Shown: piece by piece, positions 8,670-16,857 of the stretch
How positions within the stretch are numbered: position 1 is the stretch's first letter
Layout of the letters: every line of letters starts with the position of its first letter
From: JAZDOK01 sp043798715
GTDB taxonomy: Bacteria > Vulcanimicrobiota > JAZDOK01
Direction of reading: 5' to 3'
Length of the DNA: 64,000 bases
NCBI GenBank assembly: GCA_043798715.1
Contig: JAZDOK010000066.1
Coordinates: forward strand, 1 to 64,000
Made by a program: the position numbers and the translations under genes
Notes under the pieces: model-generated
Told to the model about the DNA's origin: nothing
Seen by the model: only the letters and a program-made list of their open reading frames with translations
Databases searched by the model: none

Positions 8670-8734
8670 CCTTTTCTTTCATTCTGGTTCTCTTAAGAAA
8701 AGCCTTCTTCATCCAAATAGAGCGGAGAGAGAAA

Positions 8735-8766
8735 ATCCACAGATTACGCAGATTGCACGGATGACA
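8735..8766. repeat. Dispersed 'ccacagattacgcagatt' type repeat
   Basis: Short internally repetitive intergenic sequence (CCACAGATTACGCAGATT followed by GCACGGATGA). Similar strings are widely scattered in environmental bacterial genomes. It lies between the NUDIX gene and the antitoxin gene. Confidence 0.5.
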
Positions 8767-8805
8767 TCGGGAGAGAGAAAGAGTCCCGGATTTTATTCCA
8801 ATCGG

Positions 8806-8834
8806 TTGATTTTTTTAAGATTGTGTAATACAAT
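8806..8834 (+). promoter_or_regulatory. Predicted promoter for the toxin-antitoxin operon
   Basis: TTGATT (8806-8811), a 17-base spacer and TACAAT (8829-8834) make a good vegetative-type promoter. Transcription would start close to 8841, almost on the AGGAGG ribosome site, leaving a very short leader. It lies just upstream of the antitoxin start, as expected for autoregulation by the RHH antitoxin. Confidence 0.45.
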
Positions 8835-8853
8835 GAATACAGGAGGATACAAA

Positions 8854-9099
8854 ATGAAATCGTCATTGTCTATTCGCCTCGAACCGGAAATAAAAATGAG
8901 ATTGGACAGAATAGCCCGCGCCACGGCCAGAACACGGTCCTATCTGGTGGCTGACGCCATTCAGGAATATCTAAGAGTCAATGAATGGCAGGTGGAGGCG
9001 GTTCAGGAGGGCATTCGGCAGGCTGAGTCGGGGCACCTCATTTCTCACGAAGAGATTCGGAAGAAGTGGGAGGCTCAGCTTGAAGATTCTATGGACTGA
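8854..9099 (+). CDS. Ribbon-helix-helix antitoxin (CopG/RelB type)
   Basis: An 81-residue DNA-binding antitoxin. The N-terminus MKSSLSIRLEPEIKMRLDRI is a typical RHH strand plus helix, followed by ATARTRSYLVADAIQEYL as the second helix. The C-terminal half (residues 45-81) is charged and helical and should wrap the toxin. I chose ATG 8854 because AGGAGG at 8841-8846 sits seven bases ahead; longer in-frame extensions have no such support. The gene overlaps the downstream toxin by 20 bases. RHH antitoxins dimerise on palindromes in their own promoter and repress the operon, with tighter binding when the toxin is bound. Together with the neighbour it forms a type II toxin-antitoxin module. Confidence 0.88.
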   Translation: MKSSLSIRLEPEIKMRLDRIARATARTRSYLVADAIQEYLRVNEWQVEAVQEGIRQAESGHLISHEEIRKKWEAQLEDSMD

Positions 9100-9367
9100 G
9101 GCCGCCGCAGAAGACCTTGAGTCAATAGCCGCCTACATCGCGGCCGATAAGCCGGGTGCTGCGGTACGCCAGGTTCTTCTTGTGCTTAATGCCGTAGAGG
9201 ATCTTGTCGCGCAACATCCTTCCATCGGCCGTTCCGGCAGGGTGCCCGGCACCAGAGAGTTCTTTATCACGGGGACGCCCTATATTATTGCTTACCGTGT
9301 CCAGCAGAAGGCCCTGCAGATTCTTCGAGTTCTGCACGGCGCAAGAAAGTGGCCGGAAAAATTCTAA
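9080..9367 (+). CDS. ParE/RelE-superfamily toxin
   Basis: A 95-residue toxin of the ParE/RelE fold. Diagnostic parts are the N-terminal WTEAAAEDLESIAAYIA helix, then HPSIGRSGRVPGTREFFI and YIIAYRVQQKALQILRVLHGARKWP, which is the usual conserved end (RVLHxxRxWP) of ParE-type proteins. The start is most likely a TTG at 9080: GGGAGG ends six bases upstream, and no ATG exists at this point. It overlaps the antitoxin gene by 20 bases, favouring coupled translation with the toxin made second. ParE members poison DNA gyrase and RelE members cut mRNA on the ribosome; the sequence is closer to the ParE/YafQ-like group without proof of target. Confidence 0.86.
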   Translation: MKILWTEAAAEDLESIAAYIAADKPGAAVRQVLLVLNAVEDLVAQHPSIGRSGRVPGTREFFITGTPYIIAYRVQQKALQILRVLHGARKWPEKF

Positions 9368-9424
9368 ACGTCAGGCCTTGTTCACGGGTCATTGCTTTTG
9401 GCACGGAAGCCGGATTTAATTTTT

Positions 9425-9457
9425 TCTCTGCGAACTCTGCGCCTCTGCGTTGAATCC
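9425..9457. repeat. Dispersed 'ctctgcg' repeat, copy c
   Basis: TCTCTGCGAACTCTGCG followed by CCTCTGCGTTGAATCC; three CTCTGCG units. It resembles copy a at 8216-8237 and lies in the 176-base gap between the toxin and the dehydrogenase gene, where no gene is seen. A further lone CTCTGCG occurs near 9493. Confidence 0.55.
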
Positions 9458-9543
9458 AGACCTCAGACAGGGCGGCGGAGGATTTTTCGGGCGCTCTGCG
9501 AAATAAGCTTGAACCTTTTTAAATTTGCGATTGGAGGATTCTG

Positions 9544-12033
9544 ATGGAGACCAAGACTCTTTTTCTAACCGACGCCCAACTGGCCGCCGAAATCAATAAG
9601 TGCGAGTACTGCGAGGAAAAGCCCTGCCGTGACGCCTGTCCCGCCCACTGCTCTCCCGCCGATTTCATCATGGCGGCCAGAGTGGCCGCCCGCTCCGACT
9701 ACCTCCGCGCCGCCCTCCTCATCATGACCCAAAATCCCCTGGGCGGAATCTGCGGTGCGGTCTGTCCGGATCGCCACTGCCAGAGCGCCTGTGTTCACAA
9801 GATGTTTGATCGATACGTGGAGATTCCCGCCGTGCAGGCGGCCATCATCGCCCGGGCCAAGTCCCTCGATGCCATGCCACGCCTGAAGAATCCCCACTCA
9901 AATGGCAAAAAAGTCGCGGTGGTGGGAGCCGGTCCGGCGGGCCTGGCCGCCGCCCTCTCCCTGGCCCAGGAAGGATACTCCGTCGAGATCTTCGAGCGGG
10001 AAAAGAAAGCCGGTGGGATGGTAAACCTCATCCCGGAAGACCGCCTCCCCCGCGAGGCCCTGGATAGCGACCTCGCCTTTATACTCTCGGCGAAGGGCAT
10101 CGCGCTTAAGACGGGAACTCAGATTGACGATCCCGAAGCCCTCCTTGGGCGGGAATATAACGCGGTCGTCGTGGCCACCGGCCTCTCCGAACCCATCAAG
10201 ATGAATATTCCCGGCGAAGATCTGGCCGTATCCGGCACCGCCTACCTTTGGGAGCCCGGAAAATGCCCCATGAACGGCCACGTGGCCGTCATCGGGGGCG
10301 GGGCCACCGCGGTGGACTGCGCGGTGACCGCGAAGAAGCGGGGCGCCGCCTCGGTGGAACTTCTGGCCCTCGAGGCCCTCTCGGAGATGCCCCTGACTCC
10401 TAAAGAGCGGCAGGAGCTCCTGGAAAACGGCATCGAAGTGAGCGGGCGCACCCGGGTGCTCTCCATAGAGGGGCGGGACGGCCGCATCCAGAGCTTAAAG
10501 ACAATTAAAGTCACTCTTCCGGAAGGGGTGGCCTTCAACCTGCGGGACATCCGCGAAGTCCCCGGAACGGAGCAGGAAAGAGCTGATTTTCAGCACCTCA
10601 TAATAGCCATCGGAAACCGGGCCAAAATCACCCGTAGTAATGACCCGGCTCTCTTTTATTCGGGGGACTGCGACAACGGTCCCACCACGGTGGTGGAGGC
10701 CGCCGCCGCCGGGAAAAATGCGGCCCTGAAGGTTCACGCCTTCCTGGCCGGTTCAGCTCCGCCCGCCATCGAAAAGAATATCAAGAGTTTCCATACCATC
10801 TCCGGGGGACGGGAGATTCCCGTTCCGCTGGATGTGGATTTCTTCGGAAGGAAAATCCTCTCGCCCTTTCTTCTCTCGGCGGCGCCGCCTACGGACGGCT
10901 ACGAGCAGATGAAAAAGGCCTACGAGGCCGGGTGGGCCGGCGGCATCATGAAGACGGCCTTCGACAACGTCCCCATCCACATTCCCGGGGAATACATGCA
11001 CGCCTTCACTCCTGACACCTACGGAAACTGCGACAATGTTTCGGGGCATCCCCTCGATCGCGTCTGCGCCGAGATCTCCCGCCTGGTCCTGGAATACCCC
11101 GACCGGCTCACCATCGGATCAACCGGAGGCCCCGTGACCGGGAACGACGAGCACGACCGGAAGGGCTGGCAGGGAAATACCCGCAAGCTCGAAGAGGCCG
11201 GAGCCATGGGCATCGAGTACAGCCTCTCCTGCCCTCAGGGAGGAGACGGCACCGAGGGGGACATCGTCTCGCAGAACGCCCGCCTCACGGGCAAAATCAT
11301 CGGGTGGATCCTGGAGGCGGGAAACCCGGAGATACCCAAGTTCTTTAAACTGACTGCCGCCGTGACCTCCATCGCGGTCATCATCCGGGCCATCAAAGAA
11401 GTGCTGGGCAAATATCCCAGGGCCAAGGCCGGCGTCACCCTGGCCAACACCTTCCCCACTCTCTTCTTCCGCCCCGGCGAAAAAAAGGAGTGGGATGAGG
11501 GAATCCTGGTCGGCATGAGCGGCGAGGGCGTAACTCCCATCAGTAACCTGACGCTGGCCTCCGTCTCATCCCTGGGAGTGGTCGTCTCGGGGAACGGCGG
11601 GCCCATGGACTACAAGGCGGCCGCCGATTTTCTGGCCCTCGGGGCCCGGACGGTGCAGTTCTGCACCATCGTCATGAAGTACGGCTACGGAATCGTCGGG
11701 GATCTTCACTCGGGCTTAAGTCACCTCATGGCGGAGCGGGGAATAAAATCGGTGGAGGAGCTCATCGGAATCGCCCTGCCGAAGCCGATTGTGGATTTCA
11801 TGGCGCTCTCCCCGGTCAAGAAAATTTCCGCCTGCCGGGAGGAAGTCTGCCTCTCCTGCGGCAACTGCACCCGCTGCCCCTATATGGCGATCACCCTCAA
11901 TGAGAAGAAGAACCCCGTCACGGACGCCGAAAAATGTATCGGCTGCAGCATCTGCTCCCAGAAGTGCTTCAGCGGCGCCCTGTACATGAGGGAGAGAACG
12001 CTCGAGGAAGCGGCGAAGCTTCGCGAGAACTGA
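9544..12033 (+). CDS. PreT/PreA-like fused flavin/iron-sulfur dehydrogenase
   Basis: An 829-residue single-chain protein with the domain order of eukaryotic dihydropyrimidine dehydrogenase. Residues 15-100 form the Fer4_20-type Fe-S domain (C20, C23, C28, C32, C36 and C70, C74, C79, C83). Residues about 120-405 are a glutamate-synthase small-subunit-like FAD/NAD(P)H domain with GAGPAG (128-133) and a second dinucleotide motif GGGATAVD. Residues about 420-760 are an FMN TIM barrel of the dihydroorotate/dihydropyrimidine dehydrogenase type (SLSCPQGGDGTEG, FLALGARTVQF). The end has two 4Fe-4S motifs (CLSCGNCTRC, CIGCSICSQKC). The route would be NAD(P)H-FAD-FeS-FMN-substrate. The substrate loop after LANTF diverges from pyrimidine enzymes, so the substrate may not be uracil or thymine. 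A GGAGG site precedes the ATG. Confidence 0.85.
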   Translation: METKTLFLTDAQLAAEINKCEYCEEKPCRDACPAHCSPADFIMAARVAARSDYLRAALLIMTQNPLGGICGAVCPDRHCQSACVHKMFDRYVEIPAVQAAIIARAKSLDAMPRLKNPHSNGKKVAVVGAGPAGLAAALSLAQEGYSVEIFEREKKAGGMVNLIPEDRLPREALDSDLAFILSAKGIALKTGTQIDDPEALLGREYNAVVVATGLSEPIKMNIPGEDLAVSGTAYLWEPGKCPMNGHVAVIGGGATAVDCAVTAKKRGAASVELLALEALSEMPLTPKERQELLENGIEVSGRTRVLSIEGRDGRIQSLKTIKVTLPEGVAFNLRDIREVPGTEQERADFQHLIIAIGNRAKITRSNDPALFYSGDCDNGPTTVVEAAAAGKNAALKVHAFLAGSAPPAIEKNIKSFHTISGGREIPVPLDVDFFGRKILSPFLLSAAPPTDGYEQMKKAYEAGWAGGIMKTAFDNVPIHIPGEYMHAFTPDTYGNCDNVSGHPLDRVCAEISRLVLEYPDRLTIGSTGGPVTGNDEHDRKGWQGNTRKLEEAGAMGIEYSLSCPQGGDGTEGDIVSQNARLTGKIIGWILEAGNPEIPKFFKLTAAVTSIAVIIRAIKEVLGKYPRAKAGVTLANTFPTLFFRPGEKKEWDEGILVGMSGEGVTPISNLTLASVSSLGVVVSGNGGPMDYKAAADFLALGARTVQFCTIVMKYGYGIVGDLHSGLSHLMAERGIKSVEELIGIALPKPIVDFMALSPVKKISACREEVCLSCGNCTRCPYMAITLNEKKNPVTDAEKCIGCSICSQKCFSGALYMRERTLEEAAKLREN

Positions 12034-12079
12034 AGTGTGTTCCTGGACTCATCACCAATGAGAGGGGATAAAAATTACG

Positions 12080-12718
12080 ATGTTTGATGCAGCTGTTGTC
12101 TACTCTTTTGTCGTGGGATATCTGGTGGCGGGGGTCATGTTTTACTTTTTTTACCGGCGCCTGACATACGAGAGCAAAGTCCTCGGGGGCCGCGTCGCGG
12201 ACGTTGAAGCCCAGTTGAGCCGCCAGGCCGAGGAATTTTCGAAGACGATGAGCGAACGCGCCGGGCAGCATGCCTCCGAGCTCGATCGCCTAACGCGGGA
12301 GCGGCGCGAGATGGAAGACCGTTTGAACCTGGAATTCAAGGATAAGCTGAAGGCCGCCCGGGAGGTCGCGTTCCGCGACGGCGACCGCCAGGCAAAGCTC
12401 AATCTCGAGGAGAAAGCCAGGGCTTTCTCCGTCACGGTCCGCCCTTTCATCCGAAAGACGAGCCATGAAGGCTGGTTTAAAAAATTCGTGAGCCTTGAGG
12501 TCGGGTATCAGTACCAGCTCCTGATCAACGGCATTCCCTGCTTTGAGCCCCATGTCGTCATTTCTAAACGCCATGAGGAAAGAGAGCTCAACAAAGAGGT
12601 GCTGGCTCGTATGACAAGCCTGGCTATTGAGGCTGCGCATGAGGCCGTTCGCATCAAAGCCGGTCCGGCGGGTGAATTAGTCCCCATTGCCGCCTGTCCC
12701 ATCATCGAGGAAAAATGA
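12080..12718 (+). CDS. Membrane-anchored coiled-coil protein, unknown function
   Basis: A 212-residue protein I cannot assign. Residues 6-26 form one hydrophobic segment (YSFVVGYLVAGVMFYFFY) and residues about 30-115 a charged coiled coil (QLSRQAEEFSKTMSERAGQ and onward). The C-terminal part, from SHEGWFKKFVSLEVGYQYQ to the end, is a compact globular region with LLINGIPCFEPHVVISKRHEE. With no cleavable signal the anchor probably leaves the rest in the cytoplasm. It begins 46 bases after the dehydrogenase gene and is followed by a second small membrane protein gene, so the three may be co-transcribed. No motif suggests an enzyme. Confidence 0.65.
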   Translation: MFDAAVVYSFVVGYLVAGVMFYFFYRRLTYESKVLGGRVADVEAQLSRQAEEFSKTMSERAGQHASELDRLTRERREMEDRLNLEFKDKLKAAREVAFRDGDRQAKLNLEEKARAFSVTVRPFIRKTSHEGWFKKFVSLEVGYQYQLLINGIPCFEPHVVISKRHEERELNKEVLARMTSLAIEAAHEAVRIKAGPAGELVPIAACPIIEEK

Positions 12719-12776
12719 CTTCAAATTTAGAATTGGTGAGAAAATGAATATGTATAATTAGGGAGGAAGGGCGAAC

Positions 12777-12995
12777 GTGTTCAAGGGATTTCACGACCTT
12801 CAGGTCCACCACCAGTTCCTCTTCACCGTCATCATCGGCTTTGCCATCGTGACCTTCTGGTGGGGGGTCTGGGGGTTCCTGGACGACTATTTTCTGCCCA
12901 GGCACAAATGCCTGTGGCTGAGATACACGATGGCGATTCTAATCGCTCTAATTATTCTCCTGGCCTCTAACTTCCTGGTGCAGGGCCTGTTGTAG
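12777..12995 (+). CDS. Small two-helix membrane protein
   Basis: A 72-residue protein with two clear membrane segments (FLFTVIIGFAIVTFWWGVWGF and MAILIALIILLASNFLVQGLL) joined by a loop DDYFLPRHKCLWLRY. It starts with GTG at 12777, supported by GGAGGAAGG a few bases upstream. It is unlikely to be chance because the hydrophobic pattern, Trp content and ribosome site agree. Small TM-loop-TM proteins of this kind occur widely as unassigned inner-membrane proteins. It lies 15 bases before the methyltransferase-like gene on the same strand. Confidence 0.7.
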   Translation: MFKGFHDLQVHHQFLFTVIIGFAIVTFWWGVWGFLDDYFLPRHKCLWLRYTMAILIALIILLASNFLVQGLL

Positions 12996-13010
12996 TCGGC
13001 GGAAGGCTTC

Positions 13011-13676
13011 ATGTTCGAGAGTATAGAATTTAAAACCGACCCTTCCTTCTGCTATGAGGCCTCGCCCGACTATTGCGACGAGAGGGCGGTGGAGGTGCCC
13101 TGGACGCTGGAGGTCATCCGGAAGTTCCGGGAGGGGAAGCTGGCGCCTGTGCGGCTTTGCGACGTCGGTTGCCACGACAGCCGCCACCTGGTCCCTCTTT
13201 CGGGAGAGGAAATAGACCTGGAGGGAATCGACATCCAGCCCTGCGCCATAAGCCGGGTCAAGACTTATCACTGCGACATACGGGATTTCAAAAACTTCGG
13301 TCTCTACGACGTCGTCACCTGCATCTCCACCCTGGAACACATCGGCTTTAAGGTCTATGGCGGCCGTTTCTCCGATGAGTGGTTTTGCGAGCAAGTGAAG
13401 TCGGCCGGGATCATGAAAAAGATGCTGAACGCCAACGGCATCATCATCCTAACCCTGCCCCTCGGGCGATACGAAATCTTCCCCACCCACGTCAACTATG
13501 ACCTCCCGCTTTTCAACAGATTGACGGATGAGGCGGAACTAAAAGTTATAAAATTAGAAATGTACCATTTTGACGGGATGGATAAAGAGTGGAGAAAATC
13601 AAATGCTCCCAATACGATGGGTTACGGGGAGGGCGTCCGCTTCGCCACCGGGGTTCTCCTGGCCATATTGAGGTGA
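13011..13676 (+). CDS. Class I SAM-dependent methyltransferase-like protein
   Basis: A 221-residue soluble protein with a Rossmann methyltransferase pattern. Motif I is LCDVGCHDSRHLVPL (residues about 48-62), an unusual version in which the glycine-rich loop is DVGCHDS. It is followed by an acidic strand end (EEIDLEGIDIQP), then YHCDIRDFKNFGLYDVVTCISTLEHIG, where an acidic residue and the [ST]xEHIG post-motif match methyltransferases acting in sugar or lipid pathways. Motif III is NANGIIILTLPLGRYE. The C-terminal region is shorter than typical O-methyltransferases. Substrate is unknown. GGAAGG precedes the ATG. It converges on the second PilT-type gene, 12 bases away, with no terminator visible between. 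Confidence 0.72.
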   Translation: MFESIEFKTDPSFCYEASPDYCDERAVEVPWTLEVIRKFREGKLAPVRLCDVGCHDSRHLVPLSGEEIDLEGIDIQPCAISRVKTYHCDIRDFKNFGLYDVVTCISTLEHIGFKVYGGRFSDEWFCEQVKSAGIMKKMLNANGIIILTLPLGRYEIFPTHVNYDLPLFNRLTDEAELKVIKLEMYHFDGMDKEWRKSNAPNTMGYGEGVRFATGVLLAILR

Positions 13677-13688
13677 GGCCCGCAAATT

Positions 13689-14987
13689 TCAGAAGTTAAA
13701 GCCGGCTCGCTTGAAGGTGGTAAGATCCAGAGCCTTTTCAAGCGCATCTTCGAGTGTGATCCGTCCTTCTTTGACCAGCGCGATGAGCGCTGAGTCCATC
13801 GTCTGCATCCCTTCGGAGGCGCCCATCTGCATGAAGGAGGGAAGCATATTGGTCTTGCCCTCGCGAATGAGGTTGCCCAAACCGGTGTTGCAGATCATTA
13901 CCTCGAAGGCGGCTATTCTTCCCTTCTTGTCAACCGTCTTGAGAAGCTGTTGAGCCACCACGGCCTTAAGAGACTGGGATAGCTGGGTCCTCACCTGGTC
14001 CTGCTGCTTGGCCGGGAAGATGTCTATTATTCGGTCTATGGTCTTGGCGGCGCTGTTGGTGTGGAGGGTGCCGAAGACCAGAACCCCCATCTCGGCCGCG
14101 GTGATAGCCAGAGAGGTAGTCTCCAGATCGCGCATTTCGCCGACCAATACGATATTAGGATCCTCGCGGAGCGCCGCTCTGAGCGCATCGGCGAATGACT
14201 TGGTATGGTGGCCGACTTCGCGATGATCGATCAGGCACTTTATTGACTTATGGGTGAACTCGATCGGATCCTCGATGGTGATAATGTGGGCCTTGCGGTT
14301 GTTATTGGTATAATGGATCATCGCCGCCAGAGACGTTGATTTTCCGCTCCCCGTCGGCCCGGTGACGATGACAATGCCTCGCGTGCTCATGCAGACCTTC
14401 TTGAGCACTTCGGGCAGGCCCAGGCTATCCATGGATGGAATCTCCTCCGGAATCAGGCGTAAAATAGTCCCAAGGCCGCGGTACTGTTTAAGAATATTTA
14501 TCCGGAAGCGGGCCGTGCCGGGCATCTCGTAGGCCAGATCCATATTGCCGGTCTCGTGGAAAACCTTGCATTGGGCGTCGCTCATCAGGGGGAAGATGAG
14601 GGTCTCCATCTTTTCCTGAGTCAGGGGAGGGGCATCCGTAAAAAGCATGTCACCATTAACCCTGAAAATCGGCGAGGCTCCAACCTCCAGGTGGATGTCG
14701 GAGGCCGATATCTCTACGCATTTTTTCAGGAGATCGTTAAGGACAAATGATTCAAGACCAAGAGAGAGGCGTGCGTTATACGCTGCCTCCTCTTTATTAG
14801 CGGGGGAAAAAAGAGAGAAATCCTCATGGGGAAGAAGGCTTTCAGGCGCGCTCCGGCTTTCAGGCGCGCTCCGGCTTTCAGAAGGCGGACTTTCATTCGG
14901 TGCAAGCTCGTAGAGATCCTTCTCCGCTGCGCCGGGAGAACCATTCGACTCTAAATAGGGCTTTTTTACGCTTTTAGGATTTTTCAT
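13689..14987 (-). CDS. PilT/PilU-type retraction ATPase, second copy
   Basis: A hexameric secretion-type ATPase that depolymerises type IV pili. The 432-residue protein has Walker A GPTGSGKS (210-217), Asp box HIITIEDPIEF, Walker B NIVLVGEMRD, the His box VFGTLHTNSAAKTIDRIIDIFP and the LIREGK motif found in PilT-type retraction ATPases. Its N-terminus carries about 75 extra residues compared with its upstream neighbour, of low complexity and including a tandem ESRSAP repeat encoded by an 18-base direct repeat. This extra region may regulate or localise the ATPase. The gene begins three bases after the stop of the other PilT-type gene. PilT-PilU pairs with only one essential motor are known elsewhere; which copy is the main motor here is not clear. 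Confidence 0.88.
   Translation of the reverse strand: MKNPKSVKKPYLESNGSPGAAEKDLYELAPNESPPSESRSAPESRSAPESLLPHEDFSLFSPANKEEAAYNARLSLGLESFVLNDLLKKCVEISASDIHLEVGASPIFRVNGDMLFTDAPPLTQEKMETLIFPLMSDAQCKVFHETGNMDLAYEMPGTARFRINILKQYRGLGTILRLIPEEIPSMDSLGLPEVLKKVCMSTRGIVIVTGPTGSGKSTSLAAMIHYTNNNRKAHIITIEDPIEFTHKSIKCLIDHREVGHHTKSFADALRAALREDPNIVLVGEMRDLETTSLAITAAEMGVLVFGTLHTNSAAKTIDRIIDIFPAKQQDQVRTQLSQSLKAVVAQQLLKTVDKKGRIAAFEVMICNTGLGNLIREGKTNMLPSFMQMGASEGMQTMDSALIALVKEGRITLEDALEKALDLTTFKRAGFNF
14837..14881. repeat. 18-base tandem repeat, 2.5 copies, in pilT-like gene
   Basis: Unit GGCTTTCAGGCGCGCTCC at 14837-14854 and 14855-14872, followed by half a unit. On the coding strand it adds ESRSAP steps to the N-terminal extension. 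Copy number changes would stay in frame. Confidence 0.85.
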
Positions 14988-14990
14988 TTT

Positions 14991-16076
14991 TCATTGAACC
15001 CCGATTGCATCCAGATTCTCCTCCATCGTTCTTGGATCTATTGCCCGTTCAATCGCATGCGCCCGGGAAATGGTGCCTCGCTGGGCCAGATCGAGAATAG
15101 AGGTGTCCATAAGTTGCATTCCCCTGTTTTTCCCCATCTGCATGGCGGAGATTATCTGAAAATTCTTTCCTTCGCGGATCTGGTTGGCGACAGAGGGCGA
15201 TAACTGAAGCAACTCATAGGCCACGACGCGCCCTGAGCCGTCCTTCTTCGGGATGAGCTGCTGGGAGACAATGCCGCGGAGGGATTCGGCCACCATGGTG
15301 CGAATCTGCATCTGTTGTTCGGGAGGGAAAATATCGATGATGCGATCTATGGTCTGGATGGAGCCGTTGGTGTGCAGGGTGCCGAAGACGAGGTGCCCGG
15401 TCTCCGAAGCGGTGATGGCCAGTTGCATGGTCTCCAGATCGCGCATCTCCCCGACCATGATGACGTCGGGATCTTCCCTGAGGGCGGCTCGGAGAGCCGT
15501 CTGGAAAGAATCAACATGTAGACCAACCTGGCGCTGGATGATCAGAGCCCGCTTGTTTTGATGCACATACTCGATGGGGTCTTCTACCGTTATGATGTGA
15601 AGAGATTTTTGTTCATTGATAATGTCTATGAGAGCCGCCAGGGTCGCTGTCTTTCCGCAGCCGGCCGGACCCGTCACCAGTACCAGTCCATGGTGGTGAT
15701 GCGTAAATGTTTCCATGCTGCGGGGAAGATCGAGGGAGGACAGGGTGGGAATCTGTCTGGGAATGCCCCGGAGCACGATATTCAGGCCGTTCTTCTGAAA
15801 AAAGACATTGGCGCGAAAGCGGCTCAGAGTGGCGTGCTCTTCCTTGGGCTCGTAGACAAAATCCACATCGGTGTGCTCAAAGAGTATCTCCTGATCCCGC
15901 TTCTCCAGTATCTCCATCGTCATGGTCCGCACCTGGGTCGGGGACAGCGGCGGTTCATCCGGCATAATCTCAAGTTCCCCATGAATCCTGACCATGGGAG
16001 GATTAGCGGAGGGCAGGTGGAGATCCGACCCCCCCATGGCGGTCATTTTTTCAATGAATTCATCTCTTATAGCCAA
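14991..16076 (-). CDS. pilT: Twitching motility / pilus retraction ATPase PilT
   Basis: Motor for retraction of type IV pili, acting at the inner membrane base of the pilus. The 361-residue length is normal for PilT. Motifs: Walker A GPAGCGKT (136-143), Asp box HIITVEDPIEYVH, Walker B DVIMVGEMRD (204-213), His box VFGTLHTNGSIQTIDRIIDIFP, and QIREGK in place of the usual NLIREGK. The frame starts with TTG at 16076 behind GGAGAAAGG; no upstream ATG is available and the N-terminal PAS-like part (SDLHLPSANPPMVRIHGEL) is complete. It lies directly upstream of a second PilT-type ATPase in the same operon. No pilin, PilB or PilC gene is in the window. Confidence 0.9.
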   Translation of the reverse strand: MAIRDEFIEKMTAMGGSDLHLPSANPPMVRIHGELEIMPDEPPLSPTQVRTMTMEILEKRDQEILFEHTDVDFVYEPKEEHATLSRFRANVFFQKNGLNIVLRGIPRQIPTLSSLDLPRSMETFTHHHHGLVLVTGPAGCGKTATLAALIDIINEQKSLHIITVEDPIEYVHQNKRALIIQRQVGLHVDSFQTALRAALREDPDVIMVGEMRDLETMQLAITASETGHLVFGTLHTNGSIQTIDRIIDIFPPEQQMQIRTMVAESLRGIVSQQLIPKKDGSGRVVAYELLQLSPSVANQIREGKNFQIISAMQMGKNRGMQLMDTSILDLAQRGTISRAHAIERAIDPRTMEENLDAIGVQ

Positions 16077-16178
16077 GCGAAAGGACCTTTCTCCGGAAAT
16101 CCGTAAAAGTTACAGCAACTCCATTCACCATCGTCAATCTGTCCGTGTTGTCATGAAATACCCCGGTTGATTTCTCCA

Positions 16179-16823
16179 TTATACTGCCTGCTTCCTCCGG
16201 TGGCGGATGTATTCTATGATGCCGGGCAAAAATGAAATAAGTATGATGACCATAATCACCATGGTAAAATTATGCTTTACAGCGGGAAGATTGCCGAAAT
16301 AAAAGCCCCCAAGGAGAAAGACTGCCATCCAGGCCAGGACGCCAATTACATTATAGCCAAGAAACCACCTGTAGCTCATCTTGCCGATTCCGGCCACAAA
16401 AGGGGCAAAGGTGCGGATGATGGGAATGAATTGGGCGATGATGATGGTCTTGCCGCCGTGTTTCTCAAAGAAAGCATGTGTTTTATCAAGGTATTCCTTC
16501 TTGAAAAAGCGCGCATTTTCCTGATGAAAAACTTTTGGTCCGACGAAGCGGCCGATCCAGTAGTTGGTATTGTCGCCCGCTATGGCGGCGATGAAGAGGA
16601 GAACGAAGAGGAGGTTGATGCTGAGCGAACCTCCCGCGGCCAGCGCTCCCGCGGCAAAAAGCAGGGAGTCTCCCGGAAGAATCGGAGTCACCACCAGTCC
16701 GGTCTCACAGAAAATGATCACAAAAAGGAGGACATATATCCAGACTCCAAAAGTCTCAATGGCTCCCTGTAAATGCCGGTCCAAATGAACAAACAGATCG
16801 ATAAAATTCTGAAGGATCTCCAT
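16179..16823 (-). CDS. DedA-family membrane protein
   Basis: A 214-residue inner-membrane protein of the DedA/VTT family, linked to lipid carrier (undecaprenyl-phosphate) flipping and membrane homeostasis. Family signatures are present: CETGLVVTPILPGDSLLFAAG near residue 40-60, the conserved AGDNTNYWIGRFVG, FFEKHGGKTIIIAQFIPIIRTFAPFVAG and the terminal MSYRWFLGYNVIGVLAW. Four to five membrane helices or re-entrant segments are visible, with a basic tail RHRRKQ. In many homologues the first motif carries a Glu where this protein has Asp (PGD). It lies 34 bases downstream of the glycosyltransferase gene, which fits a shared role in envelope lipids. Confidence 0.88.
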   Translation of the reverse strand: MEILQNFIDLFVHLDRHLQGAIETFGVWIYVLLFVIIFCETGLVVTPILPGDSLLFAAGALAAGGSLSINLLFVLLFIAAIAGDNTNYWIGRFVGPKVFHQENARFFKKEYLDKTHAFFEKHGGKTIIIAQFIPIIRTFAPFVAGIGKMSYRWFLGYNVIGVLAWMAVFLLGGFYFGNLPAVKHNFTMVIMVIILISFLPGIIEYIRHRRKQAV

Positions 16824-16857
16824 GAACTTTCCTTTCTCGATAATTTCCCTTACACGG

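Noticed and set aside
8216..9457. 'ctctgcg' repeats as a CRISPR array
   Set aside because: Units are short, irregularly spaced, with no unique spacers and no cas genes.
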